Shown here piece after piece: positions 24,298 through 34,533 of a stretch of DNA of 64,000 bases. The stretch is taken from assembly GCA_016098155.1 (NCBI GenBank), contig JAAAJB010000075.1:1-64000 (forward strand). Reading direction: 5' to 3'. The notes beneath the pieces are model-generated. The model ran no database searches. It saw only the letters and a list, made by a program, of their open reading frames with translations, and was not told the DNA's origin. The DNA is from Actinomortierella ambigua. Its lineage: Eukaryota; Mortierellomycota; Mortierellomycetes; Mortierellales; Mortierellaceae. A program made the translations under genes and the position numbers. Every line of letters starts with the position of its first letter. Within the stretch, counting starts at the first letter, position 1.

Positions 24298-24573
24298 ACA
24301 CTGTATATTTTTTTGGGCATTTAGCTTTTTGACTTTTGTTTGTTAATGGTTTTACGCCATAGAGCTTCGTAGATTGATAAATGAGAAAATGAGATCACCA
24401 AAAAACTCTGGATGTCATACTGGACCTTTCTATTTTTCACGCTCCTCACCTCTCCTTCCACCCTTTATTACATGGCTGTTGCCCGGTGCCCTTTATCTAC
24501 ACGGAAGGAAAAGTACTGCTAGCCTGTCAATCTGTAGGGCAGGTAGTACATGGTCTGCAACTTGAAGTCGTAG
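24298..24573. other. Spacer between FAT1 and Helitron relic
   Basis: This holds the FAT1 3' flank and sequence with no recognisable coding content. The left boundary of the Helitron fragment may lie here, but no terminal structure is visible. Confidence 0.4.
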
Positions 24574-24912
24574 TTGCAAGGATACCGACCAATTGCTTCG
24601 TGTCATGTTTTGGAGCTGCAGGACAGAGGAACTCCACACATACACTACTGCCTCTGGACACAGCATGCAATCGACGCCATGATCGCCAACCGCATCATTT
24701 GGACACAAGGCACCGTGCCATGCCCCACGCTCCAGGCCTTGATCACCGATCATCAGACCCATGCATGTCGTCCTCATCGGTCCTACTCGTACTGTGTTGC
24801 GACTTTCCCGCCAACTTCACCTGTTTCTGTTTCTCGTATCTTCAAAGGAGGCAATGTCTCACTCGTCCTCTGCAGCTCTATCATTTTGTCCGCACACCCA
24901 ATGTTTATTTAG
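24574..24912 (+). mobile_element. Helitron Rep (HUH) domain relic
   Basis: The frame at 24574-24912 reads LELQDRGTPHIHYCLW, AIDAMIANRIIW, PTLQALITDHQTHACRPHR and then a Cys-x-FP segment. This is the order of the Helitron helicase-like/Rep N-terminal domain: E-x-Q-x-RG-x-PH-x-H-x-x-L-W with the HUH-type His-x-His, 'ID-x-x-I' and 'P-x-L-x-x-L-x-x-x-x-x-H-x-C'. Only about 110 codons are open, there is no start nearby, no downstream helicase and no CTRR-hairpin end that I could define, so it is a truncated, dead copy. It lies between FAT1 and the RING gene, downstream of both (they converge). It may relate to the helicase relic at 1802-2580, which is the other half of such an element but is 22 kb away. 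Confidence 0.75.
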
Positions 24913-25129
24913 ATACTGTCATCTATAATACAACAGCTATATAGGAGAGATGGAGATAGGCCATAAGCCAAACACGCATACATATAAGCTCTCTGCTATC
25001 CAACTTGATAAAATACTTCCCAGCTCCCACGCCTTTGTCCTGTCCTCTTCTGCTTTTCCACCTCTTAATTAAGATCAAAAATCACGCACCCCCCGCCCTT
25101 CTCCTTGTCCCATCCTTTCTCATGCCGCG
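24913..25129. other. Spacer downstream of the RING gene
   Basis: A/T-rich then pyrimidine-rich 3' flank with no coding content. TATAGGAGAG repeats near 24940 have no evident role. Confidence 0.4.
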
Positions 25130-26758
25130 TCACGGTGTGGACTGATAGAGGACCTGTGCATCCCACGGTCGGACCGCCAGGCGACGCCGGGCCACCCGCC
25201 GCATCTCGTCCACAAACTGCTGAGCGAGCGAGCGAGGTGTTCTAGGTGTGCACCCGCCGTTGCTCATCGCTTCTCGCGTGAGTTGGCGTGAAGAGGGCGA
25301 TGACGACGTGGAGGAGGGTGACAATGGTGATGAAAATGAGGATGATACGGAGGAAGGGGGTGGCGCAACAGTTGTCGTATAGAGAGTATTATGATTGGTG
25401 GTAGTGGTGGAAGTGGTACTAGTCGAGAAGGTGATCCATTCGGCGATTTGGTCCTGCACTTGGCACCATTGAGCCTCATTGCTATCGCTGTCGGCGGCGG
25501 TGGTCGTGTTGGTGGCAGCAGCGCGTGCGTGGAAAGGCTGATGTTGCCGCCGTTGCCGTGTCGATGAGGGTGCAGCCTGAACGACCGAGCAGAGCACGTT
25601 TTCAATATGGGAGAGCAGCAGCGGCGAGGGTGCTGGGTAGGTCTCTGTCAGGACGGCGAGGTCCCGTTCGAGGAACGGGCGGAGCAGCGGCAGGTCTCGG
25701 ACGTGGATCTGAGCCGCTCTTGGGTAGTTGGATGCAGGCGTCGGCAGTAGATTGTGTATGTAGACGTCAATGCGAGGTGGGCGAAGGACTGGAGGCGGGG
25801 TGGTGATGATAGTGGTGCTAGGAACAGTGATAATAGACTCCTGCGGCTGTGGAGACATACTTGCTGGTGCCATTGATGCTGCTGCTGCTTGGAATAAAGT
25901 CGACAAAGAGGAGTCTCCAGCAACAGGAGGAGGTCGCCTGGGCGATACAAAGAATGGCTGGGTATCATAATCAAAAGTGCTAATGCTGATGGTGTCGATC
26001 GGTGTTGGGGACCGCGACCGCTGCGGTAGGTCCTGTTGCATCAGCTCGTCTTCCGCTCCGTATGAAGCTGTGGCAGTCCAGGCCAGGTCTGCCTCTGGCG
26101 ACAACGAAGAGGAGGAGGGAGAAGAGGAGGTGAGAGAAGAAGGAGTGGCAGTGAAGGTAGTGGGCGTCGAGGCATGTTGGCCTTGATGGGCGAGACGGTG
26201 CAGTTGATCCTGCCACGAGGGTGTTGATGAAGCTGCGACAGGCTGCAAGATGTAGATTGTTTGCAGCAGACGACGCGTCGTATCGACACCATGGTGCAAC
26301 TTGTCGGGCCGTGTCTTACAGAGCGGGCAAGAGACGGACACGGCCACCCAGGCATCAAGACATGCCGCGCAGTACGAGTGAAAGCACGGTGAGAGATACA
26401 CACGCTCGTCAAAGGGCGATAGACAGATGGGGCAGATGGACACCTTGGCCAGCTCGGCCTCGAGAGAGGAAGAAGACGAGGGGCCACTGGTGGAAGTGGC
26501 TGGTTGGAACGACGATGTGGAGGGCGATAGCATGGTGCGATCGGACTGTGCAATTGGCTGTATTGTTGTGGCAGTTGGACTTGTTGGTGTTTGTGTTGCA
26601 GCAATTGCTTGCGTGCTCCAATCTATGGCGGTGCAGGTGCCATGTGGTCCACTACTGGTGCTGCCAATGTTGCCAGGGGGTAGTGGCGCGACCGACGGGC
26701 CAGAGGCGTGCTGTTGCGCAACATCCCCCAGTCCGTTGGCCCGCTTTCGTTTGGCCAT
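25130..26758 (-). CDS. RING-finger E3 ubiquitin ligase, Topors-like
   Basis: Single exon, 542 aa from the ATG at 26758 (MAKRKRANGLGDV); the frame is open further upstream, but this is the first convincing start and it opens with a KRKR nuclear-signal-like motif. A C3HC4 RING lies at residues about 108-148: CPICLSPFDE, then CFHSYCAACLDAWV, then CPLCK. RING domains recruit ubiquitin-loaded E2 enzymes. The spacing and the CFHSYC...W...CPLC wording resemble Topors/ICP0-like RINGs. Most of the rest is serine-, threonine- and proline-rich; a conserved-looking helix ends the protein (QFVDEMRRVARRRLAVRPWD). Substrates are unknown. It is head to head with the FKBP12 gene. Confidence 0.85.
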   Translation of the reverse strand: MAKRKRANGLGDVAQQHASGPSVAPLPPGNIGSTSSGPHGTCTAIDWSTQAIAATQTPTSPTATTIQPIAQSDRTMLSPSTSSFQPATSTSGPSSSSSLEAELAKVSICPICLSPFDERVYLSPCFHSYCAACLDAWVAVSVSCPLCKTRPDKLHHGVDTTRRLLQTIYILQPVAASSTPSWQDQLHRLAHQGQHASTPTTFTATPSSLTSSSPSSSSLSPEADLAWTATASYGAEDELMQQDLPQRSRSPTPIDTISISTFDYDTQPFFVSPRRPPPVAGDSSLSTLFQAAAASMAPASMSPQPQESIITVPSTTIITTPPPVLRPPRIDVYIHNLLPTPASNYPRAAQIHVRDLPLLRPFLERDLAVLTETYPAPSPLLLSHIENVLCSVVQAAPSSTRQRRQHQPFHARAAATNTTTAADSDSNEAQWCQVQDQIAEWITFSTSTTSTTTTNHNTLYTTTVAPPPSSVSSSFSSPLSPSSTSSSPSSRQLTREAMSNGGCTPRTPRSLAQQFVDEMRRVARRRLAVRPWDAQVLYQSTP

Positions 26759-27107
26759 TGGAGCCTGTTTACCGCAATCACTGTTGAAACGACCCGAGTA
26801 CTCTTCTCCCTTCTTCTCCCCTTTGTTGTGGAGGGGGGCGCGATTTTGCTGGAGATACACGGGAATAAAAAACAAGAGGCTCGCGCCAATGAGCTAGCTG
26901 TAATCGGGAAAGTGCCCATCAATGAATGGGGGCGAATGAGGGACCGGACCGCAACTGATACTGTCGTCTGGTCTGGGATCCATAAGACGTCACTCAGACA
27001 CTTTTTTTTTTTTTGACAGATCAGGAAACAAAAGGGTCGCCCAAATTCAAACGCGCGCTTCTTTCCATCTCATTCATCACTCTTCCACTCCTCTCCACTT
27101 ACTCATC
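26759..27107. promoter_or_regulatory. Shared upstream region, RING gene and FKBP12
   Basis: These 349 bases lie between the two divergent ATGs. A 12-base T run at 27001 and CACTC-rich pyrimidine sequence precede the FKBP12 start. No TATA box is evident. Confidence 0.45.
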
Positions 27108-27961
27108 ATGTCTACCAAGGTATAAGCAAACTTCTTGGCTCTATCCTTCTCTCTTACAAGTGATAGTGAGGCGGAAAAAAAAAAGGCTGCACACTCCCGT
27201 CTACCACCTTTGTGTATCTTACCATTTGGCTCACTCACTCACGCATTATCTCTCAACTCTCACGAAACCAATAGGAAATCCTCAAGGCCGGCGACGGTAT
27301 CAACTTCCCCAAGATCGGCCAGAAGATCGCCATGCACTGTACGCTACCTCTAATTGTTGAATAGCACAAAAGCCGCACTGTGGAATAGCAAAGAAGTGGA
27401 ATGCCGACCTTGGACTCTCCTACTCACTCACTCTCACGCACACTCTCTCTTCCCCTGTGGACTACTTGCGCAATCGGAAACCTCATCCAAAAATAGACAC
27501 TGGCACTGTAAGTTCTTGGACAGAAGCAGTGATTTCTTTCCAATACCACCATGGTCTTTAGCTCATGAACTAAAGCCTCCCTTTTTTTTTTACACACAAA
27601 CAAAAAAAATAGCTGGAGAATGGCCAAAAGTTTGACTCGTCGCGCGATCGTGGCGAGGCCTTCACTGCCAACATCGGTGTCGGCAGGCTCATTGCTGGCT
27701 GGGATAAGTGTAAGTTGCTTCATGAAGGTGAAAAAAAAAAAAAAAATCAAGTCTGATCAATGCTAATTTGAGAACCTTCTCTCTGTCTTCCTTCCCTCAT
27801 CCGTTTCTAACTGGATAACAGTGGTTCCCCAGATGTCCCTTGGTGAGCATGCCAAGCTTACCATCCCTGCCTCGGAGGGTTATGGTCCCCGCGGTATCCC
27901 CGGTGTTATCCCTGGCGGTGCCACTCTGATCTTCGACGTCGAGCTCCTCGAGCTTCTCTAG
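27108..27961 (+). CDS. FPR1: FKBP12-type peptidyl-prolyl cis-trans isomerase
   Basis: Five exons: 27108-27119 (12 nt, MSTK), 27275-27338, 27497-27507 (11 nt), 27613-27709 and 27822-27961; 107 aa, the normal FKBP12 length. The fold signatures are intact: [47 protein letters not shown] and [10 protein letters not shown]. These include the Tyr, Asp, Phe, Val/Ile and Trp positions that line the FK506/rapamycin pocket in the family. It is a cytosolic prolyl isomerase and, with rapamycin, an inhibitor of TOR. The two tiny exons are supported because omitting either breaks a conserved segment. Confidence 0.96.
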
Positions 27962-28379
27962 AAAAACATCTCTCTAGCCTTATTCAGTTATAATGAACAG
28001 TCAACTTTTTTTTTGTTCTTGAATGAGGGGGCTTGGACTAAAGGGGACTCATGAGAGGGGTAGGTAGCCCCTTGAAACTATCCGCTATTTGCTCACTTGT
28101 GGAGAGAAGGTCCCCCACCCTCGCCTCTTAAAAGATCATTGCATATCTACAAAAGTCAAAACGACAGAGTTGAGGAACGTACAGCATAGAGAGAACATAC
28201 AAAGACTTTTTATTACTGTTTACTGTTTTAAATAGCTTATGGTACACGGTAAAATAGTGGACGAATGCAAAGAATGCGATGCGGGATGGGTTGGGTTGGG
28301 GTGATAAAGTGGTGAGGGTAAAGGTTCAAAACTATGGTATAGCCCTGTGTCTTTCGTGGTTACTTCCTGTTAATTTTTT
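27962..28379. other. Convergent 3' flanks of FKBP12 and MFS transporter
   Basis: 418 bases of A/T- and G-rich non-coding DNA between two converging genes. No repeat or RNA gene is visible. Confidence 0.5.
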
Positions 28380-31300
28380 TTAGACGAAGCGAGTGGCGGC
28401 ATTAGTCATGGCCATCGCTTGCTGCGTAGGGTCGATTGGATGCAATTGCTCGACAACGACGATCTCTTCCTTGTCTCCACCTTGCTCGGCCAGAATCTCC
28501 TGCTTGTCACCTCCCTGGGCAGAAGCATGCGGATGGCTGCGATCCGACTGGCCGCTCTTGGTGCGACGGAGCGTGTACTCATACACCATCGGTGGCGATG
28601 TCCGCTTCTCCTCTCCGAATTCAGTCTTGTCTCCGCCGATGATGGTTGTTGTCGCCGTCTTGGCTGCCATGGGATCCTCCAATGTCGACGTCGACTGGTT
28701 CTTCTCGTCGATCGCCTCCTTGCCACCAGCCTCCAGATCAGTCTCCTCCACCAACAAGTCCACCGCTGCGGTCTTGGGACGGATGTTGGGCAACAGGACG
28801 AGCGTCAGGAGGAAGCCCAGGACGGCCAGGCCGGTGTCGCCAAAGAGGGCCTTTTGGTAGCCATTCATCAGCTGCTCGGGCGTCTTGCCCGTCTCGCTAC
28901 CAGTAACGGTCTGCGAGATGACCGTCAGGAGAGCCAGACCGAAAGGCGAGCCAATCTGCAGGGCCAGGTTGTAGATAGAGCCAACAACACCCTGATCCTC
29001 GTTGGCGGCATCACCGAGCGCCGCAATCTGACCGGGCATCATTGTGAAGCCGAGGCCAATGACGTTGACGATCAGACCAATGAAGGGTAGTGTCCAGTAG
29101 CTGGTCGTGGGTGTAACAAAGGCAAAAAGCAACGACGACAGGCCAATGAGGAAAAAGCCCATGAGCATGAAAGGTTTGAGCGACAGGCGGGGCAAATATT
29201 TGCCCATGAGTGAGTAGGCGACAATGGCAGTCAAACCATGGACCAAGTACGACAGGGCAGTCTTCATGATGTCGTAGCCCAGCACCTTTTGGAAAATGAG
29301 CGTCGAGTAGTACAAGAATCCTTGGAACTGGGCCTGCATCACAAATGTCACAATGACCGCGCTGGAGAATGCCCGGTGCTTCCAGATGTGGAACGGCATG
29401 ATCGCATAGCTCAGTCGCGACTCCAGCCACAGGAAACCCGCCAGCATGAGCACGCCCACGGCAAGCACAGGCAACGACCTGGGTGAGCCCCATCCTTCAA
29501 CCTCTGCCGAGGTAATATAGTAGATCACGCAGATCACACCTGCTGTCACCAAGAAGGCGCCGCCCACATCCAGCTTGCGCGGACCGGTCTTCTCCTCCTT
29601 CTCGATTGTGAACGGAATCGCAAACACACCAACGCCGACCAACAACAGGGACACAATCGCCGTGATCCGGAACAGATACTCCCAACCGATGGTCGAGGTC
29701 AAGGCGCCAGAAAGCAGCAGACCTGTCACAGCACTAAGAGTTGTTGAGAGAGAAATCATGCCATTCATACAACAGGAAAACCGGAGTTTTTTTGATTAGC
29801 TTCTTTGGTCTCTTTGTGAATCATGAAGAGGCGGGGAAAGGTGGAAGGTTTCGAGGCACAGCATACAGCAGTGCTCGGTGTTGTCTCTCTTTGGAGGCAA
29901 ATAAGATTTTCGTGCTGCCTCTGTACAGTAGCCACTGTACGTAGTCTAACGTCGAAAGCCCCAGCTGCTGCATGCTGTGCAAGAAGGTTTTGCTCTCAAA
30001 CTCCGGGATGAGCCAATGGCACACATGGTGTTGTTCAGTGCGCAGTGTATACTGAAGGAGAGACAGCGGGATAGGGGGAAGCTGTGTGAGAAAGATGCTA
30101 GTGCAGATGAGCACACCAATCGCAAACAGGTAGATTAGGGAAGATGAGGAAGATAGGAGGGTGGGTGGGGGAGGGGCATGGAGTGAACAGGGGTCAAACA
30201 GAATGTGGGGAAGGTGGTGCAGTTTCCCATGTGTCAGGGGAGAGAGGGGGGGGGGGAGAGAGAGCGTTACGAACAGTTACAAGGATTCGAATATTCACCA
30301 AGGGGAAACCATCTCCGCTTTAAAGTCAAAAAAAAAAAAAGGTTAAGCGGCTACTGAAAACGCATCCGAGCTAGAATCCACCCCTTTGTCCTCCTCTACC
30401 ACTCTCCCCGAAAGGTGTGCTGGTTCTCTGAAGGTTTTGGCTGCAACGAGTAAGGGAGACGTGCGGTGAGGCTGTAGTGTGGTGGGGAGTACAAGTGGGG
30501 TAGGGGGCGAAGGCTCAAGTGGGGAGGGTATATGTTTGTATGTGTATATGTGTATATGTGTTTGTGTTGGCCAAAATAAAAAGCGCTAAGCTGCAAGTCG
30601 GCTGAGAAATTCGGCGTGAGACAAAAAAGAAACCACACGTTTTGAAGGGAAAAAAAATCATACATACCCCATGCCACCAAAGGCACCCCAGACAGCTAAG
30701 GCTCGAGTACGAGCAGGGCCGGCTGGGTAGTTGGTCGAGATAAGAGCAAGAGCTGTGGGGATGGTGAAGGCAGCACCGGCACCTTGCAAGGCACGCGAAA
30801 TGCAGAACATGACTGGAGACGAGCCAAAGCCGTTGACCAACGACCACAGAGCGAACCATGAGAGACCAAGCAGGAAGACCCTCTTGTGGCCATAGATATC
30901 TCCGGTGCGACCGGCCAACAAAAGCAGACCGCCAAAGGCGAGTGCATAGGCCGAGATGATCCATTGCATCTGTGACTGACGGAAATGAAGTTGCTGGGCA
31001 ATAGGGACCATGGCCACTGTCATTGCAGCGCCGTTGACTATTTTTTTTTTTTTGGGATGAGATAAGACAAGAGAGAAAGTGCTGTGATGATCAGCATTGT
31101 TGCTCTGTAGAATGGTGGAAAGACAAAACAAACAAACAACACCGACAACAATAACAACGGGAGCCTCCCTCGCAGTCAACCCGGGATTATTTTACGCAAG
31201 TCCGTTGCCCTTACCGATGTCGAGGAATTGAGCCAACGAGACGACATAAAGCATCAAGGGATGGAACCGCACGCTGAACTGCTCAAACTTGGTGAGCGGT

Positions 31301-31380
31301 CGAGTGGGAAGTACGACCGCCATGTCGCCTGTCGCCTCCGACAGTGAAGGGCGCTTGGTGGATGAGATCGAACCGGGCAT
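28380..31380 (-). CDS. MFS transporter, drug:H+ antiporter-like (copy with introns)
   Basis: Exons 31215-31380, 30668-31037 and 28380-29733 on the minus strand join in phases 1 and 2; 629 aa. It has multiple membrane helices beginning LMLYVVSLAQFLDI, the MFS motif A GRTGDIYGHKR between helices 2 and 3, and the motif-C-like GALQ/RALQGAGAAFTIPTA region typical of 14-helix DHA2-type exporters. The C-terminal ~110 residues are hydrophilic and cytosolic. Substrate is unknown. Intron 1 is 177 nt; intron 2 is 934 nt, unusually long here. It is a tandem paralogue of the intronless transporter at 32830-34533, sharing most helices and the ANEDQGVVG loop. Confidence 0.92.
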
Positions 31381-31629
31381 AGCGAGGCTGGGGAAAAGGG
31401 TTGTAGTTTAAATAAGGGTACGATAAAAAGTCAGGCAAGCACCCTATTTTTTCAAGCATGCACGGACTGGTGGAACAGAATGAAGGAATTAGACCCTCGA
31501 AAGGGACGGAATGAAATGGATGAGGAAGAGTGTAACAAAAGGAAAGAAAAAGAGAAGAACGAAGTTGTGTTTGTGCAGCTGGGCTGGGAAATGAAGAAAC
31601 TCCGCTCCACGATGTTGAAAGTGGGGACT
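31381..31629. other. Upstream flank of the intron-containing MFS gene
   Basis: Non-coding sequence between the transporter ATG and the decayed nuclease. It probably contains the transporter promoter; no clear element is visible. Confidence 0.4.
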
Positions 31630-32107
31630 CTAAATCCCCATTCAGTCACATGACCGTATACGGCTGGCGCCACAGTTTTGCTCGCGTACACATTGAGACT
31701 ATTGGCTACGACCACTTCTTCATTCACAGACGCTATCCGTTTCTCGCGGCTGGCAGCTGGCACTTGTGTGACACCAGTTCTTATGCCTTTTGAGCCACTT
31801 CAAGAGCGGCCTGTCGAGTTGAATCGCGGTGGCGAGCGTTTGAGGGCTTCTCCTCGGATTGCTGGTCATCGATGTAGAGCACCAACTACGATTTGCCGTC
31901 AACCTGGCTTATCTTCTTTCCGCGTGCCGCGTGGGCCTTGTCGAGGCTATCAAGCATGCCATAGGCCTATCGGACTGTGTAGTATAATGCTACAGGGATG
32001 TCAGTGCGAGCTTTGCCCTGGAGAGTGATGGGGATGCGCTGAGGGGGTAGAGGTGGTGCCTGCTGGCATTTGTCGCACATTAGCTGCCATAGATCAGGGA
32101 TGCCCAT
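31630..32107 (-). pseudogene. Decayed XPG/Rad2-like nuclease, N-terminal part
   Basis: On the minus strand the relic opens MGIPDLWQLMCDKCQQ, the N-terminal 'MGIxxLW' signature of XPG/Rad2/FEN1-family nucleases, followed after a stop by AYGMLDSLDKAHAARGK, then LVLYIDDQQSEEK (the 'xxYxDGxxxxEK' strand) and RHRDSTRQAALEVAQKA. After a frameshift near 31760, REKRIASVNEEVVVANS and NVYASKTV resemble the 'DxVVSxDSDxLVYAxVKTV' strand. There are three in-frame stops and a frameshift, so it is dead. Family assignment rests on the order of these short motifs. It sits between the two MFS paralogues. Confidence 0.65.
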
Positions 32108-32829
32108 GGAAGGTAGACCAGGGTGGAGATGAGGCATGATATCAACGTAAAATCAAAAGTTTTTGAACTGAAAAATCGTGTCACGAAGAGAGGAAGAAGA
32201 CACGACGAAAAGGTTTTGGGCAACCCTTATACATGGATAGAGGTGTGGAAGGGTCTTTTAGATTGCGGAAATGCCTTTACTCGATTTGAGATGGAATAGG
32301 GCCTAAATCATAACATCCCAGGAGCGAGATCCAGATGACTGAATTGATAGTAATGATATAATGCGCGGTGAACAGTATCTCACAAGGGGTGCGACAAACG
32401 TCCAAAGGGTAGGGGGTTTTCTACAAAGGTTATCTAACTAAGGTCGTGCCTCATTCAGAGACTCTGTGAGCTTTTCGCCCTCATCGGGGTGAATGATGCT
32501 CCCTCCTTGACCACTGATGTCCTCGCATACTTCCCCCACAGACACGACATTGGCTTCCCCGTCATTCTGAGCCGCAGGCTTGGAGTGATAGTCGAAAGTT
32601 ATTGTTTCTTGGCAAAGTTGGTAATTCTGCTAAAATACCAAAAAAAAAAAAAAAAAAAAAAGGCGAGAATGGGCTGCATCGCATACGAGAAGAATATTGG
32701 CGCGAGAAAAAAAAAACTTGTAAATTATTGTTTAATGAAGTGAATGTCTAGTATACAATGTAGTGTGTATAGATGCGAACGAAAGAATGCGTATATATGT
32801 ATGTGTGTGTGTGTGTGTGCGTATGTGGT
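32108..32829. other. Spacer between nuclease relic and intronless MFS gene
   Basis: No supported gene. It contains a 21-base A run near 32640 and a TG repeat near 32801-32818, close to the stop codon of the MFS gene. Confidence 0.45.
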
Positions 32830-34533
32830 TTAAGCGCCAATCTTCTTTGCTGCCTGCAGCTCCTTGGACAGCAGCTCTCCCTCCATCTTCGTCACGGTCG
32901 CCTGCTCAAGCTCTGAATCATTTGTCACAGGGACGCCCACCTCGACCACCTCTTCCTTGACCTCCGCCACATTCGCCTCAACGTCGTCGTTGGCTGGCTT
33001 CTTGGGGAGAGAGGGCTTGTCATATGGCACAAAAACCAAAGCCACCAGGAAGGCCACGCCTCCAAAGGCCGCCACTGCAAACAGAGCATTCTTGTAGCCT
33101 GTCATCAGCACTGGTCCCGTGACCGAAGGATCGGTGCCGTTGGCCGCAGCTGAGATAACGTTGAAGATGGCAAGACCAAAAGGAGCACCCATCTGCAGTG
33201 CTGCACTGTACAGTGCACCAACAACACCTTGGTCCTCATTAGCGGCATCCTTCAAGGCCGTAACTTGCAAGGGCAGCATCGAAAAACCGAGACCAAAGAC
33301 GTGAATAATCAATGCGGGGAAGGGGAGGGCCCAATAGCTGGTGTCCTCATCGACAAAGGCAAACATCAAGGCCGTCACCGAGCGGAAAAGGAACGCCAGG
33401 ACAATGAACGGCTTAAAGGGGAAACGAGGCAAGACGCGACCGAGGACTGTAAACACAACGACGGCCAGTACAGAGTGGACAATGAAACCAACCGCCGTCT
33501 TGATCGCGTTCCAGCCGTACACTTCTTGGTAGATCAGCGTCACGTAAAACAGAATACCCTGGAACTGGGCCATGCCGATAAAAGTCAGCACAAAGCTCAC
33601 AGGGAAGTAGCGGCTCTTCCACACTCGGAAAGGCATGATTGGGTGTGACACTTTTGTCTCGATGTACAGGAACACGCCGAGCAGGATGAGGCCTACAATT
33701 AGCATAGGAAGCGTCTTCTTGTCTGCGAATCCCTCGTCGACACCGGCGCTGATATAGTAGACTAGGAGGACAATTGAGGCTGTGATGGTGATGGCGCCAG
33801 GGTAATCAATGACCGGCTTCGTTGCCTTGGGCGGAGATGAAGGGATCGAAATGAAGCCGATCAAAAACAGAGCAAAGCTGATAATTGCAGTAAGGCGGAA
33901 GAGCCATTCCCACCCAATTGATGAGAGGAAGGCTCCTGCAAGCAAAATACCGACAACGGCTCCCATGGCACCAAAGGCACCAAAGATGGACAGTGCCTTG
34001 GTTCGAGCGGGGCCAGCGGGGTAGGTGATGGCAATGAGAGCCAGCGCTGTGGGAATGGTGAAAGCTGCACCCACACCTTGAAGAGCGCGGGCAACTGAGA
34101 AGACGACGGGCGAACGCGCAAAGCTGACCACCAGAGACCAGATCGAGAACCAAGCAAGACCAGTCAAGAAGACGCGACGATGGCCAAAAAGATCGCCAAT
34201 GCGACCGGCGACCAGCAGCAGGCCAGCAAATGAAAGGGTATAGGCTGACACGATCCACTGCATCTGACCGACATCAAAGTGGAGATCCTTGGCGATGGAA
34301 AAGAGCGCAACAGAGACAGAGGCTCCGTTCACAATGTCGAGGAACTGCGCAAGAGAGACCACATAGAGCAAAAGAGGCTGCAGCCTTTCTCGCAGCGCGT
34401 CGAACTTGTTTTCGGTTTTAGGAGTGGGAGGGGCATTGGCATGAAGGGTCTTGACCGTGGAGTCCTCTTGGATACTGATCGTGACAGTCGACGAGGAGGG
34501 CGAAGGTGACTTTGTAGCCATCGTGAATGGCAA
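32830..34533 (-). CDS. MFS transporter, drug:H+ antiporter-like (intronless copy)
   Basis: Single exon, 567 aa from ATG 34533; an in-frame ATG at 34521 (MATKSPSPSSS) is an equally good start. It shows LLLYVVSLAQFLDIVNGAS, motif A GRIGDLFGHRR, RALQGVGAAFTIPTALALI and about twelve to fourteen membrane helices. The cytosolic tail is acidic, then lysine-rich. It matches the neighbouring 629-aa transporter along its length but is intronless: the points where the neighbour has introns (after FLDI and after GAFGGMG) are continuous here. A TATA-like ATATAAAA lies about 170 bases upstream on the same strand. Likely an exporter of small molecules; substrate unknown. Confidence 0.93.
   Translation of the reverse strand: MPFTMATKSPSPSSSTVTISIQEDSTVKTLHANAPPTPKTENKFDALRERLQPLLLYVVSLAQFLDIVNGASVSVALFSIAKDLHFDVGQMQWIVSAYTLSFAGLLLVAGRIGDLFGHRRVFLTGLAWFSIWSLVVSFARSPVVFSVARALQGVGAAFTIPTALALIAITYPAGPARTKALSIFGAFGAMGAVVGILLAGAFLSSIGWEWLFRLTAIISFALFLIGFISIPSSPPKATKPVIDYPGAITITASIVLLVYYISAGVDEGFADKKTLPMLIVGLILLGVFLYIETKVSHPIMPFRVWKSRYFPVSFVLTFIGMAQFQGILFYVTLIYQEVYGWNAIKTAVGFIVHSVLAVVVFTVLGRVLPRFPFKPFIVLAFLFRSVTALMFAFVDEDTSYWALPFPALIIHVFGLGFSMLPLQVTALKDAANEDQGVVGALYSAALQMGAPFGLAIFNVISAAANGTDPSVTGPVLMTGYKNALFAVAAFGGVAFLVALVFVPYDKPSLPKKPANDDVEANVAEVKEEVVEVGVPVTNDSELEQATVTKMEGELLSKELQAAKKIGA

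Noticed and set aside
28419..29090. 223-codon plus-strand open frame
   Set aside because: Antisense shadow of the MFS transporter.
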